This document shows, one piece after another, positions 34,530-44,889 of a stretch of DNA of 64,000 nt. The notes under the pieces were generated by a model. It did no database searches. It was not told where the DNA came from and worked only from the letters and a program-made list of their open reading frames with translations. A program made the position numbers and the translations under genes. This DNA is from Amaurobius ferox (Eukaryota; Arthropoda; Arachnida; Araneae; Amaurobiidae). Numbering within the stretch: the stretch's first letter is position 1; each line of letters starts with the position of its first letter. The stretch covers positions 155,689,178 to 155,753,177 of the forward strand of contig OX578136.1 in NCBI GenBank assembly GCA_951213105.1, written 5' to 3'.

Positions 34530-35400
34530 GATATGGGACCAACTGGACTAACTAAACATAGAATCGACACTGGCAGCCAGTTCTCGATTAAACAAGCTCC
34601 CCGAAGACTTCTACTCGCAAAGAAAGAAAAAGTTAATAAGCTTTTAAAAGATATGCAGTAAAGTGACGCAGGAAAATGATGAAGTGACGTAACTGAGCAT
34701 CTGATAGAGACCGTGCTGAAAGGACTCTCTTGTGAATCCTGTATCGTCTGTTTGGACTACATAATTATTGTTGGACGGTCATTTAACGAACCTATACAAA
34801 ACCGTAGGCGGGTATTTGGAAATTAAAGAATGCTAATTCAAAACTAAATCCTTTAAAATGCAAACTATTTTAGAAAAAAATCCCATATTTAGGACATAAC
34901 ATTTCTGAAAACGGTGTAAGGGCCGATCCTGATAAAATCAATACTGTAAAAGAATGGTTGCGATCGCAAGATGTTCATCAACTAAGGAGTTTCCTCGATC
35001 TGCGTACGTATTCATCATTTCGTAAGGAACTTCTCAAACATTGCCAGATCCTTGCATCGGTTAACCGAACGAGACAAGAAATGTGAATGGACGGCGGAAT
35101 GTGAAGACATCTTCAATCGGCTTAAGGAAATGTTGGTTTCAGCTCCCATCCTGAACCAACAGAGAGCGTTATACTTGATACCGATGCTAGTAAACAGGGA
35201 ATAGGGGTAGTTCTCACCCTGGAAATATGAGTGCAGGAACGCGTCATCACATACTTAACAAGTGCCTGTCGAAGCCCGAAAGGGATTACTGTGTAACAAG
35301 GAAAACACTGTTGGCGATTGTTAAATCCGTAAATCATTTCCATCATTACCTCTATGGAAGGAAATTTTTGTTGAGGACTGATCACACTACTCTGAGATAG
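34530..35400 (+). pseudogene. Reverse transcriptase and RNase H remnant (Gypsy pol)
   Basis: KHRIDTGSQFSIKQAPRR near 34555 is the entry of Gypsy RT. The finger/palm blocks up to the active site are then missing, and CLDYIIIVG near 34755 stands where YLDDIIVVG is expected (one catalytic Asp changed to Tyr). PYLGHNISENGVRADPDKI near 34885 is the RT C-terminus. LDTDASKQGIGVVL near 35175 is the RNase H start. The element cannot be autonomous. Confidence 0.85.
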
Positions 35401-35423
35401 CTCCTAACATTTAAGAACCCTGA

Positions 35424-35486
35424 GAACCCAGACCGTCCAGCTCACTCGAGAGTATGGAGCAGTTGAATGAACGGCCGAGAAAACTG
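35424..35486. mobile_element. SINE1 3'-end insertion in Gypsy RNase H, with target duplication
   Basis: A 63-bp insert containing ACCCAGACCGTCCAGCTCAC and GAACGGCCGAGAAAAC (SINE1 3' block) sits between TTAAGAACCCTGA (35411-35423) and TTAAGGACCCTGA (35487-35499), a 13-bp duplication with one difference. It breaks the RNase H frame. It shows that SINE1 was active after the Gypsy insertion. Confidence 0.75.
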
Positions 35487-35639
35487 TTAAGGACCCTGAA
35501 GGATAGGTCGCAAGATGGATTCAGCGATGAATATGATATGGAGATTTGACATCAAAACGAATGGTTTGATGGAAACGCTGATGCGCTATCGAGGAGACCC
35601 CGATCTTTGAACTATGCATATTGCTCTCGGGTTTAGACA

Positions 35640-37000
35640 AATTTGGAAGCTAGATTTCAACGACCATCCGGCAAGTTATCACCGATCATAATCCAAATTC
35701 ACCACCAGATCCCTGGAGTGACGAAGAACTTTCTCGAGCTCAAAGATATCGATCCAATCCTGCTCCACAGAAACCAACTTGCCAAGAAATTTCCTGCTTC
35801 TCACCTGAAACAAAGCAATACTGGGCACTGTGGAATTCTATACACTTGAGGAACGAGGTAGTATAAATAAATAGGAGAGCGATGATGAAAAGAGTATCAG
35901 ATGGCAGCTGCTGTTCCCTCGTTCCAGAGTGTCCAGCGTACTAAAGAAAATACATGGCAGCCCTACTAGAAGATATTTTAGCATCAGCAAGACGCTGAAC
36001 AAAGTTTGTGGATGCTTCTTTTGACACAATGCGATATTCGATGTTGAGCTCTGGTGCAAAAAATGCACCGAATGCGGCGCTAGGAAGGGACTGAAGAAGA
36101 AAATACGTGGGCCACTTCAGTGTTGCAACGTTGGAGCTTCTTTCGAAATAATTGCACTCGATGTTCTGGGACCACTACCACGAACTGTAGACAATAACAA
36201 AATGGACTATTTCAAAAGTGAGCATACGCTTACGCAATCCCTGACCAAGAGTCTACAACCATCAGTGAAATTTTAACTCTGAACTGAATATGTCACTACG
36301 GGGTTCCCTCTCGCATCGATACTGACCAGAGAACACATTTTAGATCTGACATATTCACAGGACTGTGTAAACTACTCGGAATAAACGACACTCAAACTAC
36401 TCCTCTTCATCCTCAATCAGACAGCATGGTAGAGAGATTCAACAGAACGATACTTAATCATCTTTCCAAATTCATATCCAGAAACCAGTAAGAGTGGGAC
36501 CATCACCTACCGCTGTTCCTGCTGGCCTACCGAAGTGCTGTCGACGAATGGACCGGTCATTCTCCATCAAAAATGCTGTTTGGCTGGGATCGACGATTAC
36601 AATGTGAGCTAATGTTTGGAAGACTATGTGATACTCCTACATCACCTGATCAATATGTGCAACATCTGCAATCACGGCAGGAGGAGGATCATTTTTTCTC
36701 TCGGAAGAGGATTAACATTGCTACCGATAGAATGTTGACCCGGTTCGATAGAAAAGCTAATGAAGTACGATCCAGGAAGGCGACAAAGTGTGGCTGTTCA
36801 ATCCTCGACGATGACCAGAATTTCCGAAAAAACTACAACACAAGTGGGAAGGATCCTACGTCATCAAAAGAAGAATAAACCGTATCTCGTATATCGAACC
36901 AAGGAATCGTCTTCAGTCAATCCAAAAGTCATCCTTGTTAACAGATTGGCCCCATATTATGGACCACAACAGATGGATACTACCCGGGACACGCAGTTTT
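35640..37000 (+). pseudogene. Integrase remnant (Gypsy pol)
   Basis: The DDE catalytic set is recognisable: ALDVLGPLPR near 36155 (first Asp), IDTDQRTHFRSDIF near 36315 (second Asp), and TPLHPQSDSMVERFNRTI near 36405 (Glu in VERFNRT). An open part at 36573-36878 follows, and at about 36790-36960 a chromodomain-like or SH3-like tail (KVWLFNPRR, YVIKRRINRISY) is split in another frame. It would join cDNA to the target. Confidence 0.85.
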
Positions 37001-37013
37001 AAGAAGGGGGCAG
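37001..37013 (+). other. Polypurine tract
   Basis: AAGAAGGGGGCAG directly precedes the 3' LTR, the expected site for plus-strand priming. Confidence 0.7.
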
Positions 37014-37586
37014 CGTTGCGATAGCGTAATATTCTCTCACTAGCGCCTTTTATTTCGTCGCATCTCGAAGACCAACAGTGAATATACAGTCCATGAAGTA
37101 TGACGTAAGCACGACGTGAGCAAAGGGTTGCCTTAATTTCACCAGTTCAAAGAAGGGTTGCCAGATTTGGCAATTTATCGCCAATTTGAAGACTTCGGGA
37201 ATATTTTAGAAACTCCACGAAATAACTAATAGTCCACGAGATATTAGATAATTCTAGAAGTTTCTACAGAGATAGCCTATAAAAAGGAGTCATTACTCAG
37301 CGGAAGTTGAATTGACAAGTTGACAAGATACGAGCTACAGTTAACTGTGAGTTTTGTCAATGTTTTGAGAATAGTAGCGGTTGTTTTGTGAAAGTATTTT
37401 CGTCAGTATTTTGAAAACACTATCGTTTATTTTGCGAAATTAGGGGAGCATTTAAGCGCTGTTTCATTGTATATTGTTCCTGTTTACTTTGTGCTTGTGA
37501 ATAAACGTGTTTAGTTATCCAGAAATTCGGATTCATTCTTGTATCCGGAGTGCACACCTGCGGTTCAAGAGGATACGTTCGTAACA
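37014..37586 (+). repeat. 3' LTR of the Gypsy element
   Basis: It begins CGTTGCGATAGCG (the first base changed from the expected T) and ends GATACGTTCGTAACA. It carries a TATA box TATAAAAA at 37278-37285 and AATAAA at about 37501, giving a U3-R-U5 reading. Confidence 0.88.
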
Positions 37587-37590
37587 CTAT

Positions 37591-38540
37591 CAGCAACTCG
37601 AATCTTACTAATCGTTCTTGCCTCGTACTAATTGATCAAACTCTTCTTAATCCAACCAATCTGGGGCGGGATTCCACAAGGTGGAAATCTTATTCCACTG
37701 TTATTCATCATCTTTATCAACGATATTCCCAAGATTCTGCAAGTAAAGCTATCCAACTTTGCAGATGACACAGCTGTGATTTCTCGTAGCTGCTCACCAC
37801 ATAATTTTATTAACACATTTCAAAGCTACATAAAACATAACCTCGAGCGCTAATCAAAATTAATGCCCTCAAGAGTGCAGTGTGTGTATTCAAACCCGAC
37901 TACTGAGAGCTCACCAAAAATGTTATTCTTAAAATTTTGAACCGATTCCCTTTTCTCACTCCGTCAAGTATCTGGGTGTCACATTGGATGCCCATATGAT
38001 TTATGAAGAGCATATATCCAGAATAAGCTAATTACTGATAATAATACTTTTACTGCCCATGTCCCGCTTCTCTGTAGAAAATCCCACATTTCCCTCCCTT
38101 ACTGATAATCTATAAACAAATCATCATATCGGCTTTTTTGTACGACTGTTCTATTTGGGGGCGGCGGCAAAAAGCCATATGGAGAGATTGTAAGTTTTCC
38201 AAACCAAGGTTTTACGTTGCATTGTAAATGCACCCTGGTTTGTTCAGAATAAAGTAATTCATCATGATCTCAAAGTCCCCTGACGATGCAGGGTATATTC
38301 GGCAACTTACACGAAATTTTTTCAATCCTAGCAAACTTTGAAAGACGTGGATAACAGCTACGACCTTTCCAATTTTTCCTATCTAAGGAAAAGAGGACCA
38401 AGACATCTTGTTGGTTCTTCGGTAGCCAATAGGAAACGTCAGCGCTATTTGACACTCCAGGTCGGAGTTTCACATAATTTACTCTGCCGGATGACGATAG
38501 ATGGCGCTGTCAATTCACTTCAGTGAAGGAAGCAGTACCT
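37591..38540 (+). pseudogene. Jockey-type RT, downstream half
   Basis: The reading continues directly from 32549: SNSNLTNRSCLVLID, then GGIPQGGNLIPLLFIIFIND (37672), LSNFADDTAVISR (active site, 37753) and KYLGVTLDAHM near 37970, then YDCSIWGRR near 38145 and the C-terminal FFNPSKL near 38325. The 37632-37853 segment is open. It is a standard Jockey-like ORF2 in sense orientation, with no RNase H seen. Confidence 0.85.
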
Positions 38541-38784
38541 GATTCTTTAACCCGGCGAGCTCCCAATCCTTTGAGAACTCCTGCTTTAGCTCGGGAAAGA
38601 ATGCCAGACCAGTCTTTGCTTTTTAATGCAGTAATAATATAATTGCTTTTTATGGAAGATTGGAATCCGGTATTGTTTTAGTATTCGTGCTTTCATCGGT
38701 AGGCATATGGTTATTGAAGTTGAACCCTGGCTTTTGGGGGCATTGATGGAACAAAAACGGGTTTTTAGCTTATTGGAGAGTTAT
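38541..38784. other. Spacer between two retroelement remnants
   Basis: No motif recognised. Confidence 0.3.
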
Positions 38785-39140
38785 CCCGTTTCTAGAATAC
38801 CATAGCGTTCTTCTATGTACCAACTGTAGCAGGCTTGGCCACACCCGTAAAAGGTGTGATGTGCCTTCTTTGTGTCTTAAGTGCTGTGGGGACCATCCCG
38901 CGGGTCCTTGTACCGGCAGGGTTAGATGTATTAATTGTTCGGAGGCGAATTCTCGTTTCCGATTGGCATTGAATGAGTCTCATTCTTGTTTGTCTAGAGA
39001 ATGCCCTAATATTTTAGAAGTTTTGAGGTATCTAAAAATTATATTGATTAGTCTGGGTAATGTTGGTTATTGTAAGAATAAGGCGCACTTGTCGGGATCA
39101 TTACTGGTTTTGTTATGTTGTTTTCCTTGGAGGCTATGAC
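38785..39140 (+). pseudogene. Non-LTR ORF1 (gag-like) fragment with CCHC knuckles
   Basis: One open frame reads VIPFLEYHSVLLC, then knuckle 1 CTNCSRLGHTRKRC, knuckle 2 CLKCCGDHPAGPC and a third Cys-rich segment (CINC...HSCLSREC). Such zinc-knuckle series with a final H.a...C-type pattern are typical of Jockey/I ORF1 nucleocapsid-like proteins. The N-terminal part and the ORF2 are not contiguous here. It may belong to a different element from the RT just upstream, because ORF1 would normally precede ORF2. Confidence 0.7.
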
Positions 39141-39861
39141 TTTTGTTACTTTTGAGGGTTAATGGTCATGCGTTTTATATTGTTATTTATACTGTGATAA
39201 GTATTGTTTGTTTGAAAATGGCCTTATTGTAATATTTTGTATAAGTAATGATTTGTATTATATTTCAATGTATTTGGTTGTATATGGGGTCATAAAAATG
39301 GCCTTCTTATCTTGTTCTGGTTGGTGCATTTATATTGTGTTATAATGTATATTTCTACAGTTAGTGGAAATATTTATATATATACTTATATTGGTAAATG
39401 AAATGGACATATGTATTTTTGGTATATGGAATGGATAAATGTAATTTTGGTTTATTGTATGATAGAAATTTTGATTATATGTGGATTTATTTTTGGATTA
39501 ATTGTATATAATGGTAAGATTATAATGTTGGCCTAAATATTTTGTTATTTATATTGGTGTAGGTATTATTATGTTATTTTTCCTGCAGAATGTTGCAGAG
39601 ACTGTAGGCCTGTTGTAACCGTCTTGGCCAGACACCCCTTTGGAATTTTAATAAATCCTTGGTTGTTCTGGGTTGTGGGCGCGTCGCTGGGGGAGTAGGC
39701 GGCTTTCTCTGTCCGGTGGGCTTAGGTTGTCCGTTGGCTCTCCTTTTTGCTGGGGATCACACTTTTCTCTCGGCCCGAGATTTAAGATGCTCTGCCCTAC
39801 GGACGAGCCCTCGGGTCTGCGCCGCGGTAATTGCTTTTTATGTATTTTTAAATATTATAAA
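39141..39861. other. T/G-rich region then GC-rich patch; no gene
   Basis: From 39190 to 39590 the plus strand is T/G/A-rich with many TTATAT runs. An AATAAA at about 39648 is followed by GT-rich sequence, then a GC-rich patch (about 39660-39840). Two overlapping short frames cross the patch with no motif. It may be the 3' region of the ORF1-bearing element. Confidence 0.35.
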
Positions 39862-41875
39862 CTAGCCGCCTTTGGCGACCAGCCTGTTCGCTACCCTTGA
39901 AAATTCTGACCGTGGCAAATTCTAACCGTGGCACACTCGCTGGCGCGACCTACCAGTAAAGTGTAAGGTAACTGTTTGGAGGGCCAGGAAGTGCCACCCA
40001 ATTTAGACAGGAACTCAGTGGGGGAGGCATCCACAGGGACCGTACCCTCCTTCCCCTACCACCAACCTCTCGGAAGGACTTACGGTCCCGCATGTTTAAC
40101 GTGATCGTACTCCGCCTGAACACGGCGGCAGTTTTGGCAATGGCGGGAATCGAACCCGGACCTACCTAGTGCAAATCCCGCGCGCTAACCACTGGGCTAC
40201 CGCGCCCTCCGCGACAATCTCCATAACATTCTTTTTATTCACCCAATTTAGACCGGAACCCAGTAGGGGAGGCATCCACAGGGTCCGTACCCTCCTTCCT
40301 CTACCAACAACCTCTCGGAAAGACTTACGGATCCACATGTTTAACGTGATCGTACTCCGCGTGAAAATGGCAGCAGTTTTGGCAGTGGCGGCAATCGAAC
40401 CCGAGCCTACCGAGTGCAATTCCCGCGCGCCAACCACTGGGCTACCGCGCCCTCCGCGACAATCTCCATAACCTTCTTTTTATTCACCCAATTTAGACCG
40501 GAACCCAGTGGGAAAGTCATCCACAGGGTCCGTACCCTCCTTCCTCTATCACCAACCTCTCGGAAGGACTTACGGACCCACATGTTTAACGTGATCGTAC
40601 TCCGCGTGAACACGGCAGCAGTTTTGTCAGTGGAGGGAATCGAACCCGGGCCTACCGAGTGAAATTCCCGCACGCTAACCACTGGGCTACCGCGCCCTCC
40701 GCGACAATCTCCATAACTTTCTTTTTATTCACCCAATTTGGACCAGGACCCAGTGGGGGAGGCATCCACAGAGACCGTACCCTCCTTTCCCTGCCACCAA
40801 CCTCTCGGAAGGAATTATCGACCCATATGTTTAAGGTGATCGTACTCCGCATCAGTGGCGGGAATCAAACCCAGGCCTACCGAGTGCAATTCTCGCGCGC
40901 TAACTTCCCGCGCGCTAATTTAAATTTATAATGACCATATGCTAGGCTCTTAATTCCACCATCCTCGTTCCATCGTTCTATCATTTAAAATAGCCATAAA
41001 ATTAAAATATCCATTTAAAATATCTATAAATTAAAATATCCATAAATTAAAATATCCATTTAAAATCAAAAAATCATCCATATCGTTCCACCAATCCATA
41101 AATATAATAATTTCAAATACATCACCACAATTCAAACCACCATAATTCAATCATTTAAATTATTTAAAATATCCATTTAAAATATCATATAAATATAATA
41201 ATTTCGCCCGATGTATACAACACTTATGCTCGTAATTCATTTAAAACCGAAAACGCGGTCTCCATGGAGACGGGGAAGAAACTACTGCGGATGGGGGGAA
41301 AATGCCGTTGAAGAACTGAGCCGGTAGCCGACAAATTTAAAATCATGGCGTCTTTAAAATTGCGATCCTGAAGGCAATTTTCATTATTTCTGGACCAAAT
41401 TAGACTTGTAAGAATGCCAGATATTTCAGCTTTCTAAAAATGTAAATTATTAGTCGAAATTGTGAGTACTTTTCACTATGCGAGAATTTAAAAACCAAAA
41501 ATCGTTTTTTTGAGCCAAAAGTGACTTTTGTTTTAAAATCTTTAAAAAATATTAGAAATTGAAATTGAGAGTTGAAATTGATATATTTTTACTCGAAATT
41601 CTCTGCTCTTTCCGATGGTGTGATTTGTTTTTTTCTACAACGTCTGCATCGTGGAGAAAAAAGGGCAAAAATGTCAAAAAACGGTCGAAATCGCATAAAA
41701 CATTAAATAACAAAAAAAATAATTCAAATTTTAAAAATCGGTTTTCACGTGTCCCCTTCCCTCCCCCCCAGGTCTCCGATTGCCAAATTTCGTAGCTCTC
41801 CGACGCGCGGTCGCGAAACGTATAGTGTATAAGACAGACACACACACACACAGACATTGCCTTTTATTATATAGA
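39862..41875 (-). mobile_element. Helitron-like element, copy 1 of a tandem pair
   Basis: Read on the minus strand it begins TCTATATAATAAAAGGCAAT and ends GGTCGCCAAAGGCGGCTAG followed by T. That gives a 5' TC, a GC-rich hairpin (GTCGCC/GGCGGC, AAA loop) at the 3' end and a CTAG terminus, with flanking A at 39861. These are rolling-circle transposon hallmarks, though the hairpin directly abuts CTAG, closer than usual. No Rep/helicase is present, so it is non-autonomous. The interior holds tandem SINE1-derived units (about 39940-40920), AT-rich minisatellite (about 40975-41200) and a conserved 0.65-kb block. Confidence 0.65.
39940..40925 (-). repeat. 245-bp tandem array derived from SINE1
   Basis: CAATCTCCATAAC recurs at 40215, 40460 and 40705, exactly 245 bp apart. 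Each unit carries a SINE1 tRNA-like head (box A TAGCCCAGTGGTTAG, box B GGTTCGATTCC on the minus strand), the AACATGTGG body and a linker with ATAAAAAGAA. Reading frames on both strands repeat with the unit and are not genes. Confidence 0.85.
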
Positions 41876-44229
41876 CTAGCCGCCTTTGGCGACCAGCCTG
41901 TTCGCTACCCTTGAAAATTCTGACCGTGGCAAACTCGTTGGCGCGACCTACCAGAAAGGTGTAAGGTAACTGCTTGGAAGGCCAGGAAGTGCCACACAAT
42001 TTAGACCGGAACCCAATGGGGGAGGCATCCAAAGAGACCGTACCCTCCTTCCCCTACCACAAACCTCTCGGAAGGACTTGCAGTCCCACACGTTTAACGT
42101 GATCGTACTCCGCGTGAACACGGCTGCAGTTTTGGCAATGGCGGGAATCGAACCCGGGCCTACCGAGTGAAATTCCCGCGCGCTAACCACTGGGCTACCG
42201 TGCCATCCGCGACAATCTCCATAACTTTATTTTTATTCGGCAATTTTGGGAATCGAACCCGGGCCTACCAAGTGCAAATCCCGCGCACTAACCACTGGGG
42301 TACTTCACCCTCCGCGATATTCTTCATAACTTTCTTTTTATTCACCCAATTTAGACCGGAACCAAGTGGGAGAAGCATCCACAGGGACCGTACCCTTCTT
42401 CCCCTACCACCTACCTCTCGGAAGGACTTACAGACCCACATGTTTAACGTGATCGTACTCCGCGTAAACACGGCGGCAATTTTGGGAATCGAACCCGGGC
42501 CTACCGAGTGCAATTTCCGCGCGCTAACCATTGGGCTACTTTGCCCTACGCGACAATCTCCATAACTTTCTTTTTATTCATCCAATTTAGACCGTACCCT
42601 CCTTCCCCTACCACCAACTTCTCGGAAGGACTCACGGACCCACATGTTTAACGTGCTCGTACTCCGCGTAAACACGGCGGCAATTTTGGGAATCGAACCC
42701 GGGCCTGGTAACTGGTTGGACGGCCAGGATGTGCCACCCAATTTAGACCGGAACCCAGTGGGGGAGGCATCCACAGGGAACGTACCCTACCACCACCTCT
42801 CCCCTACCACCCCTACCTTCCCCTACCACCAACCTCTCGGAAAAACATACGGACCCATATGTTTAACGTGATCGTACTCCATGTTAGTGGCGGAAATCGA
42901 ACCCGGGCCTACCGCGTGCAATTCCCGCGCGCTAACCACTGGGCTACTTCGCCCTCCGCGACAATCTCCATAACTTTCTTTTTATTCACCCAATTTAGAC
43001 CGTACCCTCCTTCCCCTACCACCAACCTCTCGGAAGGACTCACGAACCCACATGCTTAACGTGATCGTACTCTGCGTGAACGTGGCGTAAGTTTTGGCAG
43101 TGGCGGGAATCGAACCCGGGCCTACTGAGTGCAATTCCCGCGCGCTAACCACTGGACTGCCGCGCCTTCCGCGACAATCTCCATAACTTTCTATATATTC
43201 ACTGAATTTAGACGGGAACCCAGTGGGGGAGGCATCCACAGGGGCCGTATCCTCCTTCCCCTACCACCAACCTCTAGGAAGGACTTACGTACCCACATAT
43301 TTAACATGATCGTATTCCACGAAACACGGCGGCAGTTTTGGCAGTGGCGGGAATCGAACCCGGGCCTACCGCTAACTTCCCGCGCGCTGATTTGCAATTT
43401 AAAATGACCATATGCTTAATTCCATCATCATCATTCCATTGTTTCATTGTTCCATCATTTAAAATATCCATAAAATTAAAATATCCATTTAAAATATCCA
43501 AAAGTTAAAATATACATTTAAAAAATCCATATCGTCCCATCATTTAAAATATAAATATAATAATTTATATAGAGCAAAGGAGCTCTATTCAGAACCGTGA
43601 CGTCACCTCCACCTTGACGTCCCCACCCACCACCTTCCCGCCTTCAGCGGGGGAGAAACGAAGCGGCACGCCGAGCGGAACGCCGAGAAATTTAAAATCA
43701 TGACGTCTTTAAAATTGCGATCCTGAAGGCAATTTTCATTATTTCTGGACCAGATTAGACTTGTAAGAATGCCAGATATTTCAGCTTTCTAAAAATGTAA
43801 ATTATTAGTCGAAATTATGAGTACTTTTTACTATGCGAGAATTTAAAAACCAAAAATCGTTTTTTTGAGCCAAAAGTGACTTTTGTTTTAAAATCTTTAA
43901 AAAATATTAGAAATCGAAATGGAGATTTGAAATTGATATATTTTTACTCGCAATTGTCTGCTCTTTCCGATGGTGTGAGTTGTTTTTTTCTACGACGTCT
44001 GGATCGTGGAGAAAAAAGGGCAAAAAAAGGTCGAAATCGCATAAAACATTAAATAAATAAAAAAATAATTAGAATTTTGAAAATCGGTTTTCACGTGTCC
44101 CCTTCCCTCCCCCCCAGGTCTCCGATTGCCAAATTTCGTAGCTCTCCGACGCGCGGTCGCGAAACGTATAGTGTATAAGACAGACAGACAGACACACAGA
44201 CACACAGACATTGCCTTTTATTATATAGA
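41876..44229 (-). mobile_element. Helitron-like element, copy 2 of a tandem pair
   Basis: It follows copy 1 with no spacer: copy 1 ends ...TATATAGA at 41875 and copy 2 starts CTAGCCGCC at 41876. The outer end at 44229 is followed by T (44230). It contains its own SINE1-derived array, minisatellite and the same 0.65-kb block (about 43690-44229 matches 41330-41875 closely). It is about 340 bp longer than copy 1, mainly from extra or variable array units. Confidence 0.65.
41940..43385 (-). repeat. SINE1-derived array in copy 2, irregular units
   Basis: CAATCTCCATAAC or close variants occur at about 42213, 42316, 42554, 42962 and 43175. Unit lengths vary because parts of the head or body are deleted in several units. 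Box B GGTTCGATTCC-type motifs persist in most units. Confidence 0.8.
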
Positions 44230-44889
44230 TAGTTCAATTTTAATTCCAAACTTGCTAATCTTAACTTGTAAACTTAAATGCTTTTTACTTTCCTTATATA
44301 CATAGTATAATGTATAATTATTGTGACGGGGTTGAAAATTCGAATTCGAGTTTTCGACAGGATAGCACGTTTCAAGCATCCCTGATCACGAATCGAATAT
44401 TTTTGAGCTGATGGCTGTGTGTGAAAGTATGAGTGTGTGTGGAGACGATATCTCCCGAATGAATGAAGCGATTCGAATGAAATCTGGTACACAAATTACA
44501 ATCCGTCAATACTGGCAAACTTTTGGTAACGAATTTGTCGGAATATCTCCAATTTGCTGACATTCTAAATGTTGCCAAATTGACAAAACTGTCACAAAGT
44601 TGATAAAACTTCACCAAATTGGTGTAACCGAAGCTAAATAAATGAAATGACGGCTAATTGATGAAAGTTTAATGTCTTGGACAGATCATAAGATGACTAT
44701 ATGAATAACCCATTTCTCCGTCGGTAACGTTTGCTGAGAAATTTAGCTGGTCGTCGCCAACTTGACGACTATTTTAAATGTTGCCAAAGTGACGAAAATG
44801 TCGATGAATTGATAAAAATGACGTCAAATGGGAAGTAATGTTTCCCAAATTCAGATTTTCGTCATATGACGGGCAAACCTTCTAGTATA

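Larger units (their letters stand above)
32550..37590 (+). mobile_element. Gypsy-type LTR retrotransposon with 4-bp target duplication
   Basis: LTRs at 32554-33097 and 37014-37586 flank gag-like and pol-like relics in the order gag, RT, RNase H, integrase. CTAT at 32550-32553 and 37587-37590 is the target-site duplication. The host Jockey reading frame is continuous across the junction when the insert is skipped, so the insertion is inside that element. The coding region is broken by many stops and lacks part of the RT palm. Pol order RT-RNase H-IN and a 4-bp duplication fit Gypsy. I see no envelope-like gene between integrase and the 3' LTR. Confidence 0.93.

Noticed and set aside
38490..38510. 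CTCF-like AGATGGCGCT
   Set aside because: It lies at the end of a dead Jockey-type element with no promoter context; a single short match is expected by chance.
40162..43407. Many 66-132 residue frames on both strands
   Set aside because: They repeat with the SINE1-derived array unit and include its tRNA-like head; this is non-coding repeat sequence.
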